From Ottelia alismoides (taxonomy: Eukaryota; Streptophyta; Magnoliopsida; Alismatales; Hydrocharitaceae): DNA of 64,000 nt. Shown here one piece after another: positions 24,650-36,563 of this stretch. A program made the translations under genes and the position numbers. Position 1 is the stretch's first letter. Every line of letters begins with the position of its first letter. Under the pieces are notes generated by a model. The model saw nothing but the letters and a program-made list of their open reading frames with translations. It had not been told where the DNA came from and did no database searches. The stretch lies in assembly GCA_037367405.1 (NCBI GenBank), contig JAZKJV010008882.1:2294001-2358000 (forward strand). The letters run 5' to 3'.

Positions 24650-26173
24650 TGTATATATTTCATATATACTTTAGCCATAACTCGTACTTTGTGTGAGTGT
24701 GTTAATAAATAAAATGGCTAAAAAAATCACAAAAATTAAAAATTTTTCATGTACATAAACCTCTTTTATTCTTGCACATACAGAGCTAGTGTACAAAGTA
24801 TTTTTGTAAAAATGATTTCAAAAATCTTTTGTGTAAAGCTTGTGTAAATATTTTTGTATCAAAATTATGTATATAGTACAAAATTTTTCCAAAATGTTTT
24901 GAAAATCAAAAAGTCTGCAAAAAAATCTTGTGTAAATGTTTGTAAATATCTTTTTGCAAAAACCTGCACTCCATGCATCATTCATTCATGATTTCAAACA
25001 TCTTTCAAAAATTTTTGCATGATTGTAAAATATTTGTAAATAGCATCTTGTGTACATATCTGTATATAGTTTTTCCTGGATGAGAGTTGACATGTAAATT
25101 AAGCCTGGAATTAAATTGAGAAATGGAGCTTGAATAAGATCTTAATTCACTTAACTTCAAGAGGAACCTTGTAGGACTTAGGTTTAAGGCTTTTCAGGTC
25201 CATAAGGACTTAATTCTTTGAGTCCACTAGGCTATGAGCATATGTCATCTTGATGAGCCTAAGTAGAGCACTTAACAACACACATATGACTCTCAGAGAC
25301 AATGGCTTAACTTGCACCTGCACTTTACACATGGCTCTCCATGGATGAGGTGGTGAGGAGGCAGTTTCCTTTGGCTTGGGGTAGCATATGAGGGTAGTAC
25401 TTCTAGGCGGAACCTCTCTTCTTCTTATAGTGAAGGAAGTGCACCTCAACTTGGTCTAGTGGTGTTGAAAGCTAAAGACAGAAGCTGTGGGTTGCAATAA
25501 AGCTTCAAAAGAGGGATAGTCTACTGGCTCAAGGGGAAATTTCTTATATATGCTGCACCATGTAGATATGTTGTACAGAAGTTGTTGAAAAAAAAAATGC
25601 AAAAATGCAAAAAGAACTCCAAAAAAGTGGTGGGTCGGATTGAAAATTTAATAACCCCACCGGAGTGTAAAGATCTCATGAAGCTTGCAGCGGGAGACTT
25701 AGCTACACTGGCTAGGCTTCCAAAACTCTATACTTCTACCCCCTCTTCTTGAGCCGGTTGCACTTGAACTTAGAAGGAATACCCCGCTTCTCGAGGAAAG
25801 AGTTGCTAGACCGAGGCATTAGAGTTACCAGGTTGAGGGAGGTTGTTTCTTTGTCACTTCTGAGGTGGGGAGCCACATATCACTTACACCGCAAGGAAAA
25901 AGACTCATGGTCATTAGAGTTTGTGTATGAAGACTTGTTCTGATCTGGTTTATTGAGGAGTCTTACCCATAGATTGGTGGAACTTGGAGTCTGTTGAGTT
26001 TTAGGCTTAAGTCCAAATAAGGTTCCGACACATTAATAATCCAAAGATCTGATTGAGCTCCATATTTCAAGTTAATGAAGGAAAATTTAATAAGTCAACC
26101 TTGATCCATGTACATCCTCTTTTTTCTTTTTCTTTTTCTTTTCTTTCTTTTTCACTTCTTTTTCAAATAAGTG
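24650..26173 (+). other. Non-coding 3' region of the Athila element
   Basis: About 1.5 kb lies between the hairpin array and the PPT. The first half is AT-rich with repeated TGTAAATATTTTTG-like phrases. The second half is of mixed composition with frames of fewer than 80 codons. In related elements this is where an env-like gene may lie. I see no signal peptide or membrane frame here, so it is absent or too decayed. Confidence 0.6.
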
Positions 26174-26193
26174 TTTGCTAAGGGACTAGCAAA
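26174..26193 (+). repeat. Conserved hairpin just upstream of the PPT
   Basis: TTTGCTAAGGGACTAGCAAA has 7-bp arms and a 6-base loop, 4 bases before the PPT. The same 20-mer is preserved in the old relative at 6590-6609 and 6719-6738 on the minus strand. That suggests it matters to the element. Confidence 0.7.
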
Positions 26194-26196
26194 GTT

Positions 26197-26209
26197 AAGC
26201 ATAGGGGGG
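26197..26209 (+). promoter_or_regulatory. Polypurine tract of the Athila element
   Basis: AAGCATAGGGGGG ends immediately before the 3' LTR's TG. It would prime plus-strand DNA synthesis. Confidence 0.85.
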
Positions 26210-29200
26210 TGATGAATACCCATTCATCACTCTTTATTCTTCTATTTTAGCTACAAAAACCTTTGCAAATACATGTAGATATGTGTAAATACCAATAATT
26301 ACCAAAAGCATGCATTGTGTAAAAACCTATAATTAGCATGTTTTTGTGCACAAAATAAAAGAATAAAGAGCAAAAAGAAAAAGAGGGAAATATTTAGAAT
26401 AAATATTGAGCAACCTAACCCAAGGGAGGGCTCAGCATGGGCCTGACCGCATAAAAGCCAAAGTTAGAGGGAGATAGGGAGCTCATGTGTATATATTTGT
26501 AAATACATAAAACTATATATTTTCCTCACCCAAAAATATACTTGTACATATGTGTTATATTCTATTAAAACAAAATAAAAAGATAAAAAAATCAAAAAGA
26601 TCAAAAACATCCTTCCTTCACAATGTGTATAAACCAACCCCTTGGTATTTATTTAACCCTGTAAATAAATTCATTTATTTTCTAAAATTTTTGTAAATAT
26701 TCTTTGTTACATATTGTGAATAAAATAAATAAAAAGACACAAAACAAAATCAAATAAAAATCACAAAATGAAAAATACAAAAATACATTGTATAAATACC
26801 ATGTGTATAAATGTATTCAACCATTTATTTCACCTTGTATATAAGTAATAAAAATAAAATAAAAATATTCTTTTATTCCTCATTTCATGTTGTAAATAAA
26901 TAAAATACAAAATGAGCATAAAAATACCTAAAATAACAAATAAAAAATCAAAAATTTAAATATAAAAAACCAATAGTGTACATATACCTATATATAGACT
27001 AACCCTATTTTTATTTCCAAAAAATTAATTAAAAATCACCAAAAAATAGAAAAAAAATAAAGAAAAATATTTCATGTTTTGAGTTTTCCTTATTTCGACC
27101 TATTTCTACCCTAAAAAAATAAAACAAAAATAAGCACACGTGGCCGCTCCTGATTGGCCACGGGGAATGTTGACCCCGGTCAACTCCCCCGCGCCTCCTT
27201 CCTTTTCTGGCCGTCGCGCGCCGCGTCTCCTTCCCCGATTTTTCCCACGCGCTCCAGGCTGTCACCCACTCAACCCCCGCGCCCGGACTCTTCGCCAGTC
27301 ATCCCTCTCCCTCGCCGGATCTTCCGCCATCGAATCCATGCTTTCCTTTGCTGTCCTCACGCAACCCTAATCGCCCGGTCACATTATAAAACCATCACCT
27401 CCGCCGCCTCCGCGCCGCGAGGCGGCGGAGGTGCACTGGTTCTTATAATGTGACCCCGGGCGAAATTAGGGTTGCCCGTGAGCCCGACGCAAGGCAAGCA
27501 CCCCTGGCATTCGATGGACGAGATCCGGCGTGACCTCGCCGCCTTTGCTCCGCCGCCAGCGTCGAGCATCGAGCTTCAGGCCTTGACGCCCTTCGAAGCT
27601 ACGACCCGGAGATAGCCCATCTCCACCACAGTCTCCAGCATCCACCAGGTAGCCGTAGTTCTTTTTAATTTAGCTTAATTTCCGATTACGCCCAAATTCC
27701 ATCTCCGACGCACATCTTCGATTCCGGCCACCTCGCTTATCATCTCGATCATCCGACCATCTCATCACCTCCGCCGTACCCTCACGCACCTTCTTCACCC
27801 CTCCACACAACCCAGATCGCACAGGATCTGGGAGTCGAGCTCCCTCGCCGTCGCTTCGCCGGAGCTCGTTCGCCACGCCGCACCGTCCACCTTCACGCCA
27901 CCTAACCGGGTCGAGGCACTTTGCCCTCGACCCGCGAAGCTTCTTGACCATTTTGCAGGTCCAAAGGGGGCGTCTGAGCCTCCTTCACAGTTCAGCCAGG
28001 AGCTTCGAGCCGCCAGGTCTCGCCGGAGCCCCTCAGGGCTCGGCTGGGCTCTTGGCCACCACCAGCAGCTGCGGGATCGTTCAGCGGAGCTTCTCCGACC
28101 TTCAGGCGCAGCTGAGGAGGGCGGATACACCTTCACGAGGCCGGCGAAGTTCGCCGGCCACCAGTTCTTCGAGGACCCTCCAGAGCCGTCCGATGCATCC
28201 TCTGCTCCAGATCTGATCCTAGCCATCCATCTGTGGAGGAGCAGCGACCGTTGATCCACCCGAGGAGCGCATCTGGACCGTTGCAGCCGAGGAGAGAGGC
28301 ACCCGAGCCCAGCACCGCTCGATCGTCCACGTGCCTCTTCCTTGGCCGTCGATCAGAGCCGAAGAGGAGAAGAGAGAAGAGGCGCCGCCATCCAGACCGT
28401 TCGATCACCCACGTGGCGCCTATCCAACCGTCGGCTATTAATAAAGGGGTAAATATCGTAGGCCCCCCTCGTAGTTTGTTATTTCCTGTTTAGTCCTGTA
28501 ATTATTTTTAAAAACTTTTTAACGTTGGGTCATTTGCATTCTGGACCTCGCGCTTTATTGTATTTGCATTTATACCCCCGCCAGTAGAGACCCACGTGCG
28601 TCAGCACGTGTTTTGTTGGGTTATTTGCAATATATGCCTTGTAGTTCTGGATGTTTTGAATTGAATGAAATATTTTGGTTATTTGCATTTATACCCCTGT
28701 GAAGGCTGAATTGGCGCATGTGCTTTTATTTCTTGGACTTTTTGCAACCTTGTCCCTGGGGTTTTGATACGTGTTATCAATAACCCCTAGGACTTGGTTT
28801 TTCTTACACTTAGGTCCCTGTGTGCCCCAGACACGTGCTTGGCATGTGATTTCTTGGGTATTTTGCACCAGGACCCCAGAACTTTTGGGTATTTGCACTT
28901 AGGTCCCTGTGCACAGTGCCCCACCTTTATTTTTGAATAAAATATCAAACGACCTCCAAATCCAATGAAATTTTGACACATGGCTCCTGCCATGGTGTAA
29001 GAATTTCTATGATTTTTTGGAGACATTTTGATTTCATTTATTATTTTTAAAAAATCAAAAACCCCTATTTTTGCTACTGTTTGACTTTAAAAATACCAAA
29101 AAAATATAAAAACTTCACCAAAAATTCTAAAAAAATTAGGACTTGTTGTTTATTGGTTGTTTGATTTTCTAGCCAATTTTGGCTACTTTTCATCACTTAA

Positions 29201-29861
29201 AACCCATAAAAATTGAAAAACCCTTAAAAACTCATAAAAATTGTAGTAATTAAATTAAAAACCCAAAAATAATAATTAGGGTGCCTAAATTTTCCTTAAT
29301 CCTCATAGATTACAGGAAAATTACCTCCAAGGTTGATTGAAACTCTTAAATATTTTATTTTCGAGTTTGTAACCTTGCTGGACAGTACCTATTCTTTGTT
29401 GCATTGTTTGATTTTTAATAATTAATTTACCCATTAGAAAAATTCCAAAAATTCACCAAAAACAGTAAAAAACCTAAAAAACATAAAAACCAATTTTCCT
29501 TAATTTTTGCATCATTTTTGTGAGTTGTATAAATTGTTGAAGTCCCCTTGCATTCACGTTCTTTCATTTTCTCATTAATTAAAAAATCTAAAAAAAATAC
29601 AAAAACAAATAAAAACCAAAAAGAAGATTCTTCTGGACTCTTGACTACATCGTAGGCCGCAAGGCCAATCTGTGCTCCTTGTGTTCGACCCTGGGAGCTA
29701 TACCAGGTTAAACCTATAGCAGACCGCTCTTTCTTGTGCTTGCTTGATTTTATCTTATTTGAGTGGTTATTTTTCTGGATTGACACGTTCTGAGTGACTG
29801 AGGACAACGACATTGTGATTTATTTTCCACCTCGGTTTCTCTCTTGATTTTCGTGCGATCA
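26210..29861 (+). repeat. 3' LTR of the Athila element (3652 bp)
   Basis: It pairs with 12396-16044. Bases 27531-29861 look identical to 13714-16044. Bases 26210-27417 differ from 12396-13599 mainly by 1-base indels in homopolymers, with a few substitutions. A block at 27418-27530 does not match the 5' LTR at all and is an inverted copy of the sequence before it. Target duplication TCCAT follows at 29862-29866. Confidence 0.92.
27418..27530. other. Noisy inverted copy replacing part of the 3' LTR
   Basis: Starting at GAGGCGGCGGAGGTG, the block reads as the reverse complement of about 27318-27417 (CCGCC, TATAA, GGGCG, TTAGGGTTGC landmarks in reverse order) with scattered mismatches and indels. 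The 5' LTR has an unrelated 114-base sequence at 13600-13713. Matching sequence resumes exactly at GATCCGGCGTGACC. Confidence 0.75.
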
Positions 29862-30392
29862 TCCATTCAAGTATAGGAGATTAGGAGTGGAGATTAGGTG
29901 ATTCAAACCCAATGTTGATTGCACTATTTTCTTAATTAATTTAAATTAATCATACTATGTATTTAAATACTCATAATTAAATACTTAAAAAATGTTATCT
30001 AATATCGACTCTAGGAAAAGTCTAATTACTTGCACACAGAAAAAAGATTCATGTCAACTTATAAATCGCGCAATCACTTCTTAAAATGGAGTATTTATAT
30101 TTATATGCAATTTTAGGTATCGGTCGACATCGAAAAATTTCTACAAGTGCTTATTAGGCGAGAAAAGTACGTGGGTCATTCGTCGGGACACGGATTCTCT
30201 ACTGTGTGGTTTTGTGCATGTTGTAGGTGTGGGAGCCATTCGATTTTGATGGAACGGTTCACATGACTTTGTACAGTACAAGTTCACAAAAAGTATAAAA
30301 TCGCGCAAACTGTTCGATCAAAGATAAGATTGATTTTGATATTTGTATTATACGAGAGCAGTTGTTAAGAAAAGGAAACAGAGGTAACTCAC

Positions 30393-31190
30393 CAAAGAAG
30401 TGAAGAGGAAGAGGGAAAGAAAGAAGAGCATCTTAGCAGTGGAATCGAAGCTCGCGGAGATGGAATCCCAGGCCAAGCTGGCCATGCTCGGCGCCGCGAA
30501 GAACAAGAAGAACACCGGCCTCAGCATCACCGGAAGCCTATCACTCCCAACAAACCGCTGGTACAGCGTCACGAACAACACCAAGTAGTGCGCTATCCCG
30601 AGAGAGAACATGCACACAGCACTCTCCTTCCAACCCATAAGAGCCGCGGCCCTCGCCCCCACCATATTCGCAATCACCGACATCTGACTCGTGGGGTTCG
30701 CCACCATCGACAGGAACCTCTTCCCCTGCGTGAACCACTGCCCGTATATCTTCACGTCCAGGGCGATCACCGGCGTGGTGAACGCCAACCAGAGTACGAC
30801 GTAGGCTTTGCTCTGGGGTTGGAGGAAGGGGGAGGACTGGAGGAGGAGGAGCGCGGAGATCCAGGGGGCGAAGAGGTAATTTACCCCAACGTGGTGGCGG
30901 AACTCCGCCTTGACAGAGGGGAGGCGGACGAAGCAGCGGAGGGCGTAGAGAAAGGAGAGCACGGAGAGGGAGACGAGGGCGGAGGTCCAGAGGAGGATGA
31001 AGGCGGCGGAGGGGAGCATCTGGGCGAAGTGACGGAGCAGGTGGTGGTGGGAGGCGGAGAGCGTCTTCCAAAGGAGCGCTTGGGACGAGAGGGAGAGGCT
31101 TATGCGGAAGTAGCCGGCGTGGAAGCTGACGAGGGTGGCCATAGCGCCGCTTATTGAGCTCGGCATGATGGAGCTTTTACTGGATTCCAT
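30393..31190 (-). CDS. S-type anion channel SLAH1-like, exon 1 (266 residues)
   Basis: It encodes the first eight or so of ten predicted membrane helices of a SLAC1/SLAH plasma-membrane anion channel. These channels pass chloride and nitrate; SLAH1 proteins work as partners of SLAH3 in root stele chloride loading. Family signatures in order are FHAGYFRISLSLSSQALLW (23-41), HHVGVNYLFAPW, DVKIYGQWFTQGKRFLSM, ANPTSQMSVIAN, GWKESAVCMFSLGIAHYLVL, VMLRPVFFLFFAAPSMASLAW, and KMLFFLSLFLFTSL at the splice. The short N-terminus without the long cytosolic kinase-target region of SLAC1/SLAH3 marks the SLAH1/SLAH4 type. Joined to exon 2 the protein is 375 residues, close to the family's ~380. The start at 31190 is preferred because a TATA box at 31246-31252 would put the transcript start downstream of the alternative ATG at 31241. 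No lesions seen. Confidence 0.92.
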
Positions 31191-31245
31191 GTATGTCTCT
31201 GCTCTGTCTGGGAACGACGATGGGTTTCGTGTGACATGCATCTGT

Positions 31246-31252
31246 CTATATA
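31246..31252 (-). promoter_or_regulatory. TATA box of the SLAH1-like gene
   Basis: TATATAG on the minus strand, 56 bases upstream of the chosen ATG, leaves a short 5' UTR. It supports the start at 31190 over 31241. The upstream region (31260-31600) shows no other element I would name. Confidence 0.45.
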
Positions 31253-34200
31253 TGTAGGATGTACATATGATGCATGGGCGTGGGAAGAAGGATGATGGAT
31301 GATGGTTGATGGTTGGCTTGCCGCCCACCATGGACGTACTCTTCCATACTTTCCACCTGGGGAATGTAATGGCGTCCTTGTTTGGTTTGTGGGCTGTTAG
31401 TGGAGTCAAACGCAACTGCACAATGAAAGTTTTTCTTCTTTTTGTTTTTGTTTTTTGACTTTTTGAATGAGAAGATGCTGACTAATGTACACGACGACGG
31501 CCGTGCTCGTGCAATGTGCTAATGTGCTGGATAAAGTTAAAATCGTAAATTATTACTCCTCATGTTCTAGATAATATAATCTCTACTTGAGCAATGACAC
31601 AATCCGCAGGATGCCTGCGGGATGATATATATCTACCCTTTATGCCGTGTTGCTGTAAATCCAGATGCCATCGCTGACATCTTCTTCAAGCTATCTGGAA
31701 TGCTTTTTTTGCTGACCTCTGCAGTTAGTATGTGCACTAGAACTTCATTGCATCTTTTTTGGAAGCGATTGAGCACACAAGGTCTGCTCGCGTGTCGTCT
31801 TCTTCGTGCATGGCCAGGAATGGTCTGTCACTACATAAGGGTTGCTCCATCTAGTGCAGCTAGTGCACGAACAATTTTACGCTTTTCTTAGTTTCTTACT
31901 ACTTGAACATTGAGTTTCTGGCTCCAACTTTATCTTTGAGGAGGTATGCCCTACCATTTGCAACCATTTCTTACATTGCTGCCTTTCTTGCTTGTTCATG
32001 GCCGATGATATTCACAGTTGCTAAATGATATGATGGTATTCAGGATGGATATGATCCGGTAAGTACATATCTAGCAAAGTCAATTTTCTTATCATTATAT
32101 CATTGCGTAGCCTAATAATTTATCTTCATTTTGACATACTGCAGATAATTGTTTGGAGATATATTAAATTATTTAATAACTTTTTAAGTGAAACATGTTT
32201 TTAGCCTTGTTTATTAATTTTTATTTCAAATACAATTCTGAAAAGTATGGAAAATAATCACTATCAAGATATTGGAATAAATGACATTTTTGGCCTTGAT
32301 ATTTAATGATTAATTAATTATTGTGCTATGAATAATTTATTCTTTGTATTTCTTATTTGATTTTTATAGGACAAATATTACATCTAATATCAAAAATAAT
32401 TTTTTTTATAGATGCCTCATCCATTGATCTATAATTTTTAATTATTGAAGAATTAATTGAACTCTTTGCCATGTTAAAAATTGAAATAAATTAAAACACG
32501 GGGTTCTACATATTACAATATTTTAATCTTAAATCCAAAAGTTCCAAAAAATTCACTAGCTTCATTTTATAATATATTGCATATTATATATTTAATTTTA
32601 AAAAACATTACGTTTTTTTCATTTAAATTAAAAAGGATCAAAAATAGTATATGCATCATATTTATTTTTTTAATTAGAAAGGTAATAAAAAATGTTTTAA
32701 ATTCCCCATTACAAAATGTTTGAAGAGAAAATATAGTTTGCATTTTTGGGAGTCAATTTAATAAAGAAATAAATTGAAAGTCATTTTCTACTTCTCTTAT
32801 ATTTGTATTCTCTTATTTCAGTATTCTATTTCCTTTTTCGTTAAAAATTAAAACTAAAATTTACGAGATATAAACTAAAAAAATATAAAAGATAAAATAT
32901 CAATATAAAATTAAAATTTTCAAAAATTTTCATCGCATTTTGGGCACAAATTATTGGTATCTGCACAATAATTTGGAAACATATTAATTCTATCGAAGTT
33001 GTATCATAAATCTCTGATGTTTCCTTGTGTTTGATCTGGACTTCACTAAGTAAAAAAATAACACTGTATTTCATAAAAATGTTTTGTGTTTTTAATCGAT
33101 TACTTTTTATATTGACTTGTACTGCACCAACTTGACATTAATTCAATACAATATTAAATGAGAGAGATAAAACGGTTCGGCAAATAACATCATTGTCAGG
33201 GAAGTAGCATGATTATAGGTTTTAGGTCTGTTTTGTGAAACTAACTTTCATGGTATAAATTCATTTTTGTGCCATTTCACTTGTTTATATTTTATCATTG
33301 CATATTTATTTTATTTGCATAATATTTTCTCTCTCTTGAGATCTTATTCATTCTATTTTATTGGACAAGACCATGTGATCGTGAGTGACTTTTTCGGGAG
33401 CTAGTGCAACTCGGGACAACTAGAAGCAGAGATTTAGTGGACATAACTACTGTAGAGATAGAGAGTATTATGTTTGTTTCATGAGTATGAGAAAGAGAGA
33501 GAGAGAGACTAAGAGTCTAGTTTTACTTCTACATTTTTCTATTTATTTATTTTTACGTTTATAGAAGACTCCATTCGTAGCCTCGCATATGTAAAGCTGA
33601 AGTTTACTCGGCTTGTTATGACTCTAGTTATGTGGTCGAGCCATATTTTTAAGTAGTTTTATTTTTACACATTAGCTAGAGCTACTAAGATTATTTTGCA
33701 TGTGCTTGTAAAACAAAGTCCACAATTTTCACCAAAAGACACATTAGACCACTCTCACTTAACCAAAATCAAATTGTTCTTCATTGTTAATATAAATTTC
33801 TATCTAGTTACATTTTTCCAAGCATTCATTAGAAATATATTTAGGATTTAAGAGTTCTATTTTGCTTATCACATGGAGATGGCGGGGAAGAACTGTAAGT
33901 ATCTGTGTCCCTACATTCATGATCATGTTTCCCGCTACACAATTTTTTTTCAATTCCCCTTTTGTTTTCATCTTACTTAGAAAAATAAAAGGAATTCGAA
34001 ATCACTGTTACATGAAAAGCAACTCAAATCAAGTGATAATTGAAATCAAAATTAGGACCACCAATCTTTCAACCAAATAAATATAATTAAAATTAAATAT
34101 CATTTTAATAATTTGGCAATAAAAAATGGTCAAATACATGTATCTAATACATGTATATGATCAAAATTTTCATATCTCACGTTGTGGACTGAATTAGGTT

Positions 34201-34559
34201 TTAATTTTGTCTTTATAAAAATTGTAGGAAACTTAATTTCCTATTATCGTTGTGTTTTAAGTTCTTCAAAATATGGCCTATAACTTTAACATACCCATTT
34301 TTTTTGTTTTTCCCATTTCAGACAAATGGGGTGGTGAACGTGTAACCTTATGTGGTCGACCTTGGAGGCAATCACCTCATGAGTCCCATCCCTTAGAGAA
34401 GTCATTCATAAGTTACCTTCTTATAGTTGTGTTTCTTTGCTTTCATTCTGTCTTTTTGTTTTGTATTGTAGGTGACAATAAGAGAAGAGGCAAATCTGGT
34501 GATCATTAGATCTGTTTGCGATCACCGAAGCATCGACGTGCCCCCTTAAGGTCTCAAAT

Positions 34560-34800
34560 GTACACTTAGAGAGAGTGATTTAGAAAAGATCACCCCCTAT
34601 CACCACGTGGCATGGGTACAACGGTTGGATTGGGTATTCCATCTTTAATCTCCAATCATGGATCAACAATGCAAAAATTGCACCCTTTCTTTATACATTC
34701 AGTCCCCTCTTGCCGCATGGTGAAGTTGTGGATTTTGCACGATCAAGCCCTTCTTTTCTTTGTATTTGTGCACCTTTTCAATTAGCATTTCAATGTTAAT
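34560..34800 (+). repeat. Possible diverged Athila-like LTR fragment
   Basis: ATCACCACGTGGCATGGGTACAACGG and the following 'tttgcac...cccc' phrases recall the young LTR around 14585-14770 (CACCCACGTGGCGCC, CCAACCG, 'tttgcatttatacccc'). The match is short and gapped. A dot-plot would settle it. Confidence 0.3.
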
Positions 34801-36471
34801 TATGTTGATGATAGAATCCTCTATTTATGCAACAATTTTTGAACAATTTTGAAGTCAAATTTATTTTCAAGAATATATTTTTGCATTGCATTTTATTTTA
34901 TTTTTCCCATATGTTTTTATAATTTGATCACAATTGTGGAATTAATAACAAATAAACTGATAAGAATATCAATAAATTTCCCATTTTCACATTAAATTCA
35001 TAATTAATTGCTCGCTTATCAAAAAAATCTCCAAAATAACACTCTGTGTATTTTTGCATTATTTATAACAAAATAAACAATATTGTACTATTTGCTTGAA
35101 ATAAATAATTCTTTTTAAAATAAATTAATTTACAAAAAATCAAATAAAATTGTTTTACAAAATTTCAAGTGTCATTGAATTCATTATATATGCGTATGTA
35201 AGAATTTTGGATTGCAAAAATTATTATGATTTGTTTTTTAGCGAATTAAAGGTACAAATCTTGCTTTATTCGGTAAAAATAATAAAAATGCATTTCTTGT
35301 CAAAAAATAAGAAAATATAGTAATAGGTGTATTTCATTGAGTTATCTCTTATATCCAAAAATCAATTATTTCCATTACTGTTTTATCGAAAAATTACAAA
35401 AAATATAGAAGTATTCACCATATTTTATTAATTGATCTTAAATTATAAAAATACAAAAAAATGCATTCTTTATAGAATTTAATGTCATAGACCTAGGAGA
35501 AATACCATTTTGTAAAAATATACCCATCAGTAGATTTTGAAAATTTAGGAAGTTAAATGCTACAATTTCCCCTTTATTTTCAATAAAACATTTTTAATCA
35601 TTAATGTTACCATTTTTTGGAAACATATAAAAAATAGCTTATGATATATTTTATTATTTTAAATATTAAATTGATTTTCTCCCGTTTTATTGAAGTATTT
35701 TTGAACCTTGATTTTATTTCAATGATCCTTAAGTATTTGGTAACCCTGGTTTCAAATAGGCATCTACTTAACATATTCATAATTGCATTTTTATGATTCC
35801 TTTCTACCACTAGATGTAAAATCAAAGGCTCAACAATATTATTCTCGAAACCTATCTTGTTTGTTATCTTGTGATTGGATTTATGTGCTAAACATCGCCT
35901 CCTTGAGACCGACATGAAGACTAGTCCAAGTAAAACTAACAAAAACATGAATTTCACACATCTTTTGATGTGGTTTTGATAAGTTGCTTCCAACTGATGC
36001 TACAAGCCCAACCTATTCTTAACTAGGTTAGAAATTAACTAGTCAACTGCTAGTTGGCAACTTGGGTTTAAGAAACTTTTGGGTGTTCGTCAGTAGTCCA
36101 ATTGGGATCAACCCCAACAAGTTGTCGAGGCTCGTTTTCCCTAATAACAATCCAAGTCTAAGATGGGGACAATGTCGGAGTGGCTTAATCATTGTGAGTT
36201 ATTGTCAACAGTTTCAATTGGACCCGATCCTAACAAGTTAACATGGTAAATTTTTCTCGATAATGGCTTATGCATAGGCTCGGGAGTTACACCCATCCAA
36301 TGATGATAACATCATATGTTCATATAACTTTTCGCTCTCAATTGATGTATATACTCAAGAGTGAATAATGGAGATGCTAATATCAATACACACCCCACTT
36401 TGGAGTATAATGAATGATGGCCTTCACCAAATTTCTGATAAGTTAGTAAACCACCCATCCTTCAAGCAGAA

Positions 36472-36563
36472 GATGTCTTAAGTGGCATGATTACCAACCT
36501 AAAAGCCACATGAATCTGATGTCTTAAGTGGCATGATTACCAACCTAAAAGCCACATGAATCT
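36472..36563. repeat. 46-bp perfect tandem duplication
   Basis: Two identical 46-base units, 36472-36517 and 36518-36563, start GATGTCTTAAGTGGC and end CATGAATCT. Perfect identity in old DNA suggests a recent slippage event or an assembly slip. Confidence 0.85.

Larger units (their letters stand above)
12396..29861 (+). mobile_element. Athila-type Ty3 LTR retrotransposon, full length (17,466 bp)
   Basis: The boundaries are exact: TG...CA LTRs at 12396-16044 and 26210-29861, and target duplication TCCAT at 12391-12395 and 29862-29866. The order is LTR, tRNA-Asp PBS, 1.2-kb leader, gag-protease-RT-RNase H-integrase, 2-kb non-coding region with hairpins, PPT, LTR. Domain order (RT before integrase), the Asp PBS, very long LTRs and absence of a chromodomain fit the Athila/Tat (OTA) branch. 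I found no env-like frame after pol. One frameshift in integrase (near 23398) would prevent a full polyprotein. Insertion is recent, since the last 2331 bases of the two LTRs appear identical. Confidence 0.93.
10165..30392 (-). other. 20,228-bp intron of the SLAH1-like gene
   Basis: The donor is GTGAGT at 30392-30387 and the acceptor is AG at 10166-10165, both in phase 0. The intron contains the CACTA MITE (11370-11679) and the Athila retrotransposon with its target duplication (12391-29866). Removing these leaves about 2.4 kb of ordinary AT-rich intron at 10165-11366, 11683-12390 and 29867-30392. I see no other gene in those parts. The Athila lies in the opposite orientation to the host gene, so its own polyadenylation and splice signals are on the other strand. 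That may explain how the gene could survive the insertion. Confidence 0.85.

Noticed and set aside
24159..26196. Env-like gene after Athila pol
   Set aside because: Sought because some Athila elements have one. Frames here are under 80 codons and show no signal peptide or membrane segment in context.
30541..31157. Frames of 176 codons (minus) and 189 codons (plus) over SLAH exon 1
   Set aside because: Alternate-frame shadows of the GC-rich SLAH1-like exon, with low-complexity Pro/Arg or Glu/Gly content.
35607..35993. 128-codon minus-strand frame with a hydrophobic N-terminus
   Set aside because: Lys/Ile-rich frame in AT-rich DNA. The N-terminal hydrophobic run looks like a signal anchor, but there is no domain, promoter or conserved motif.
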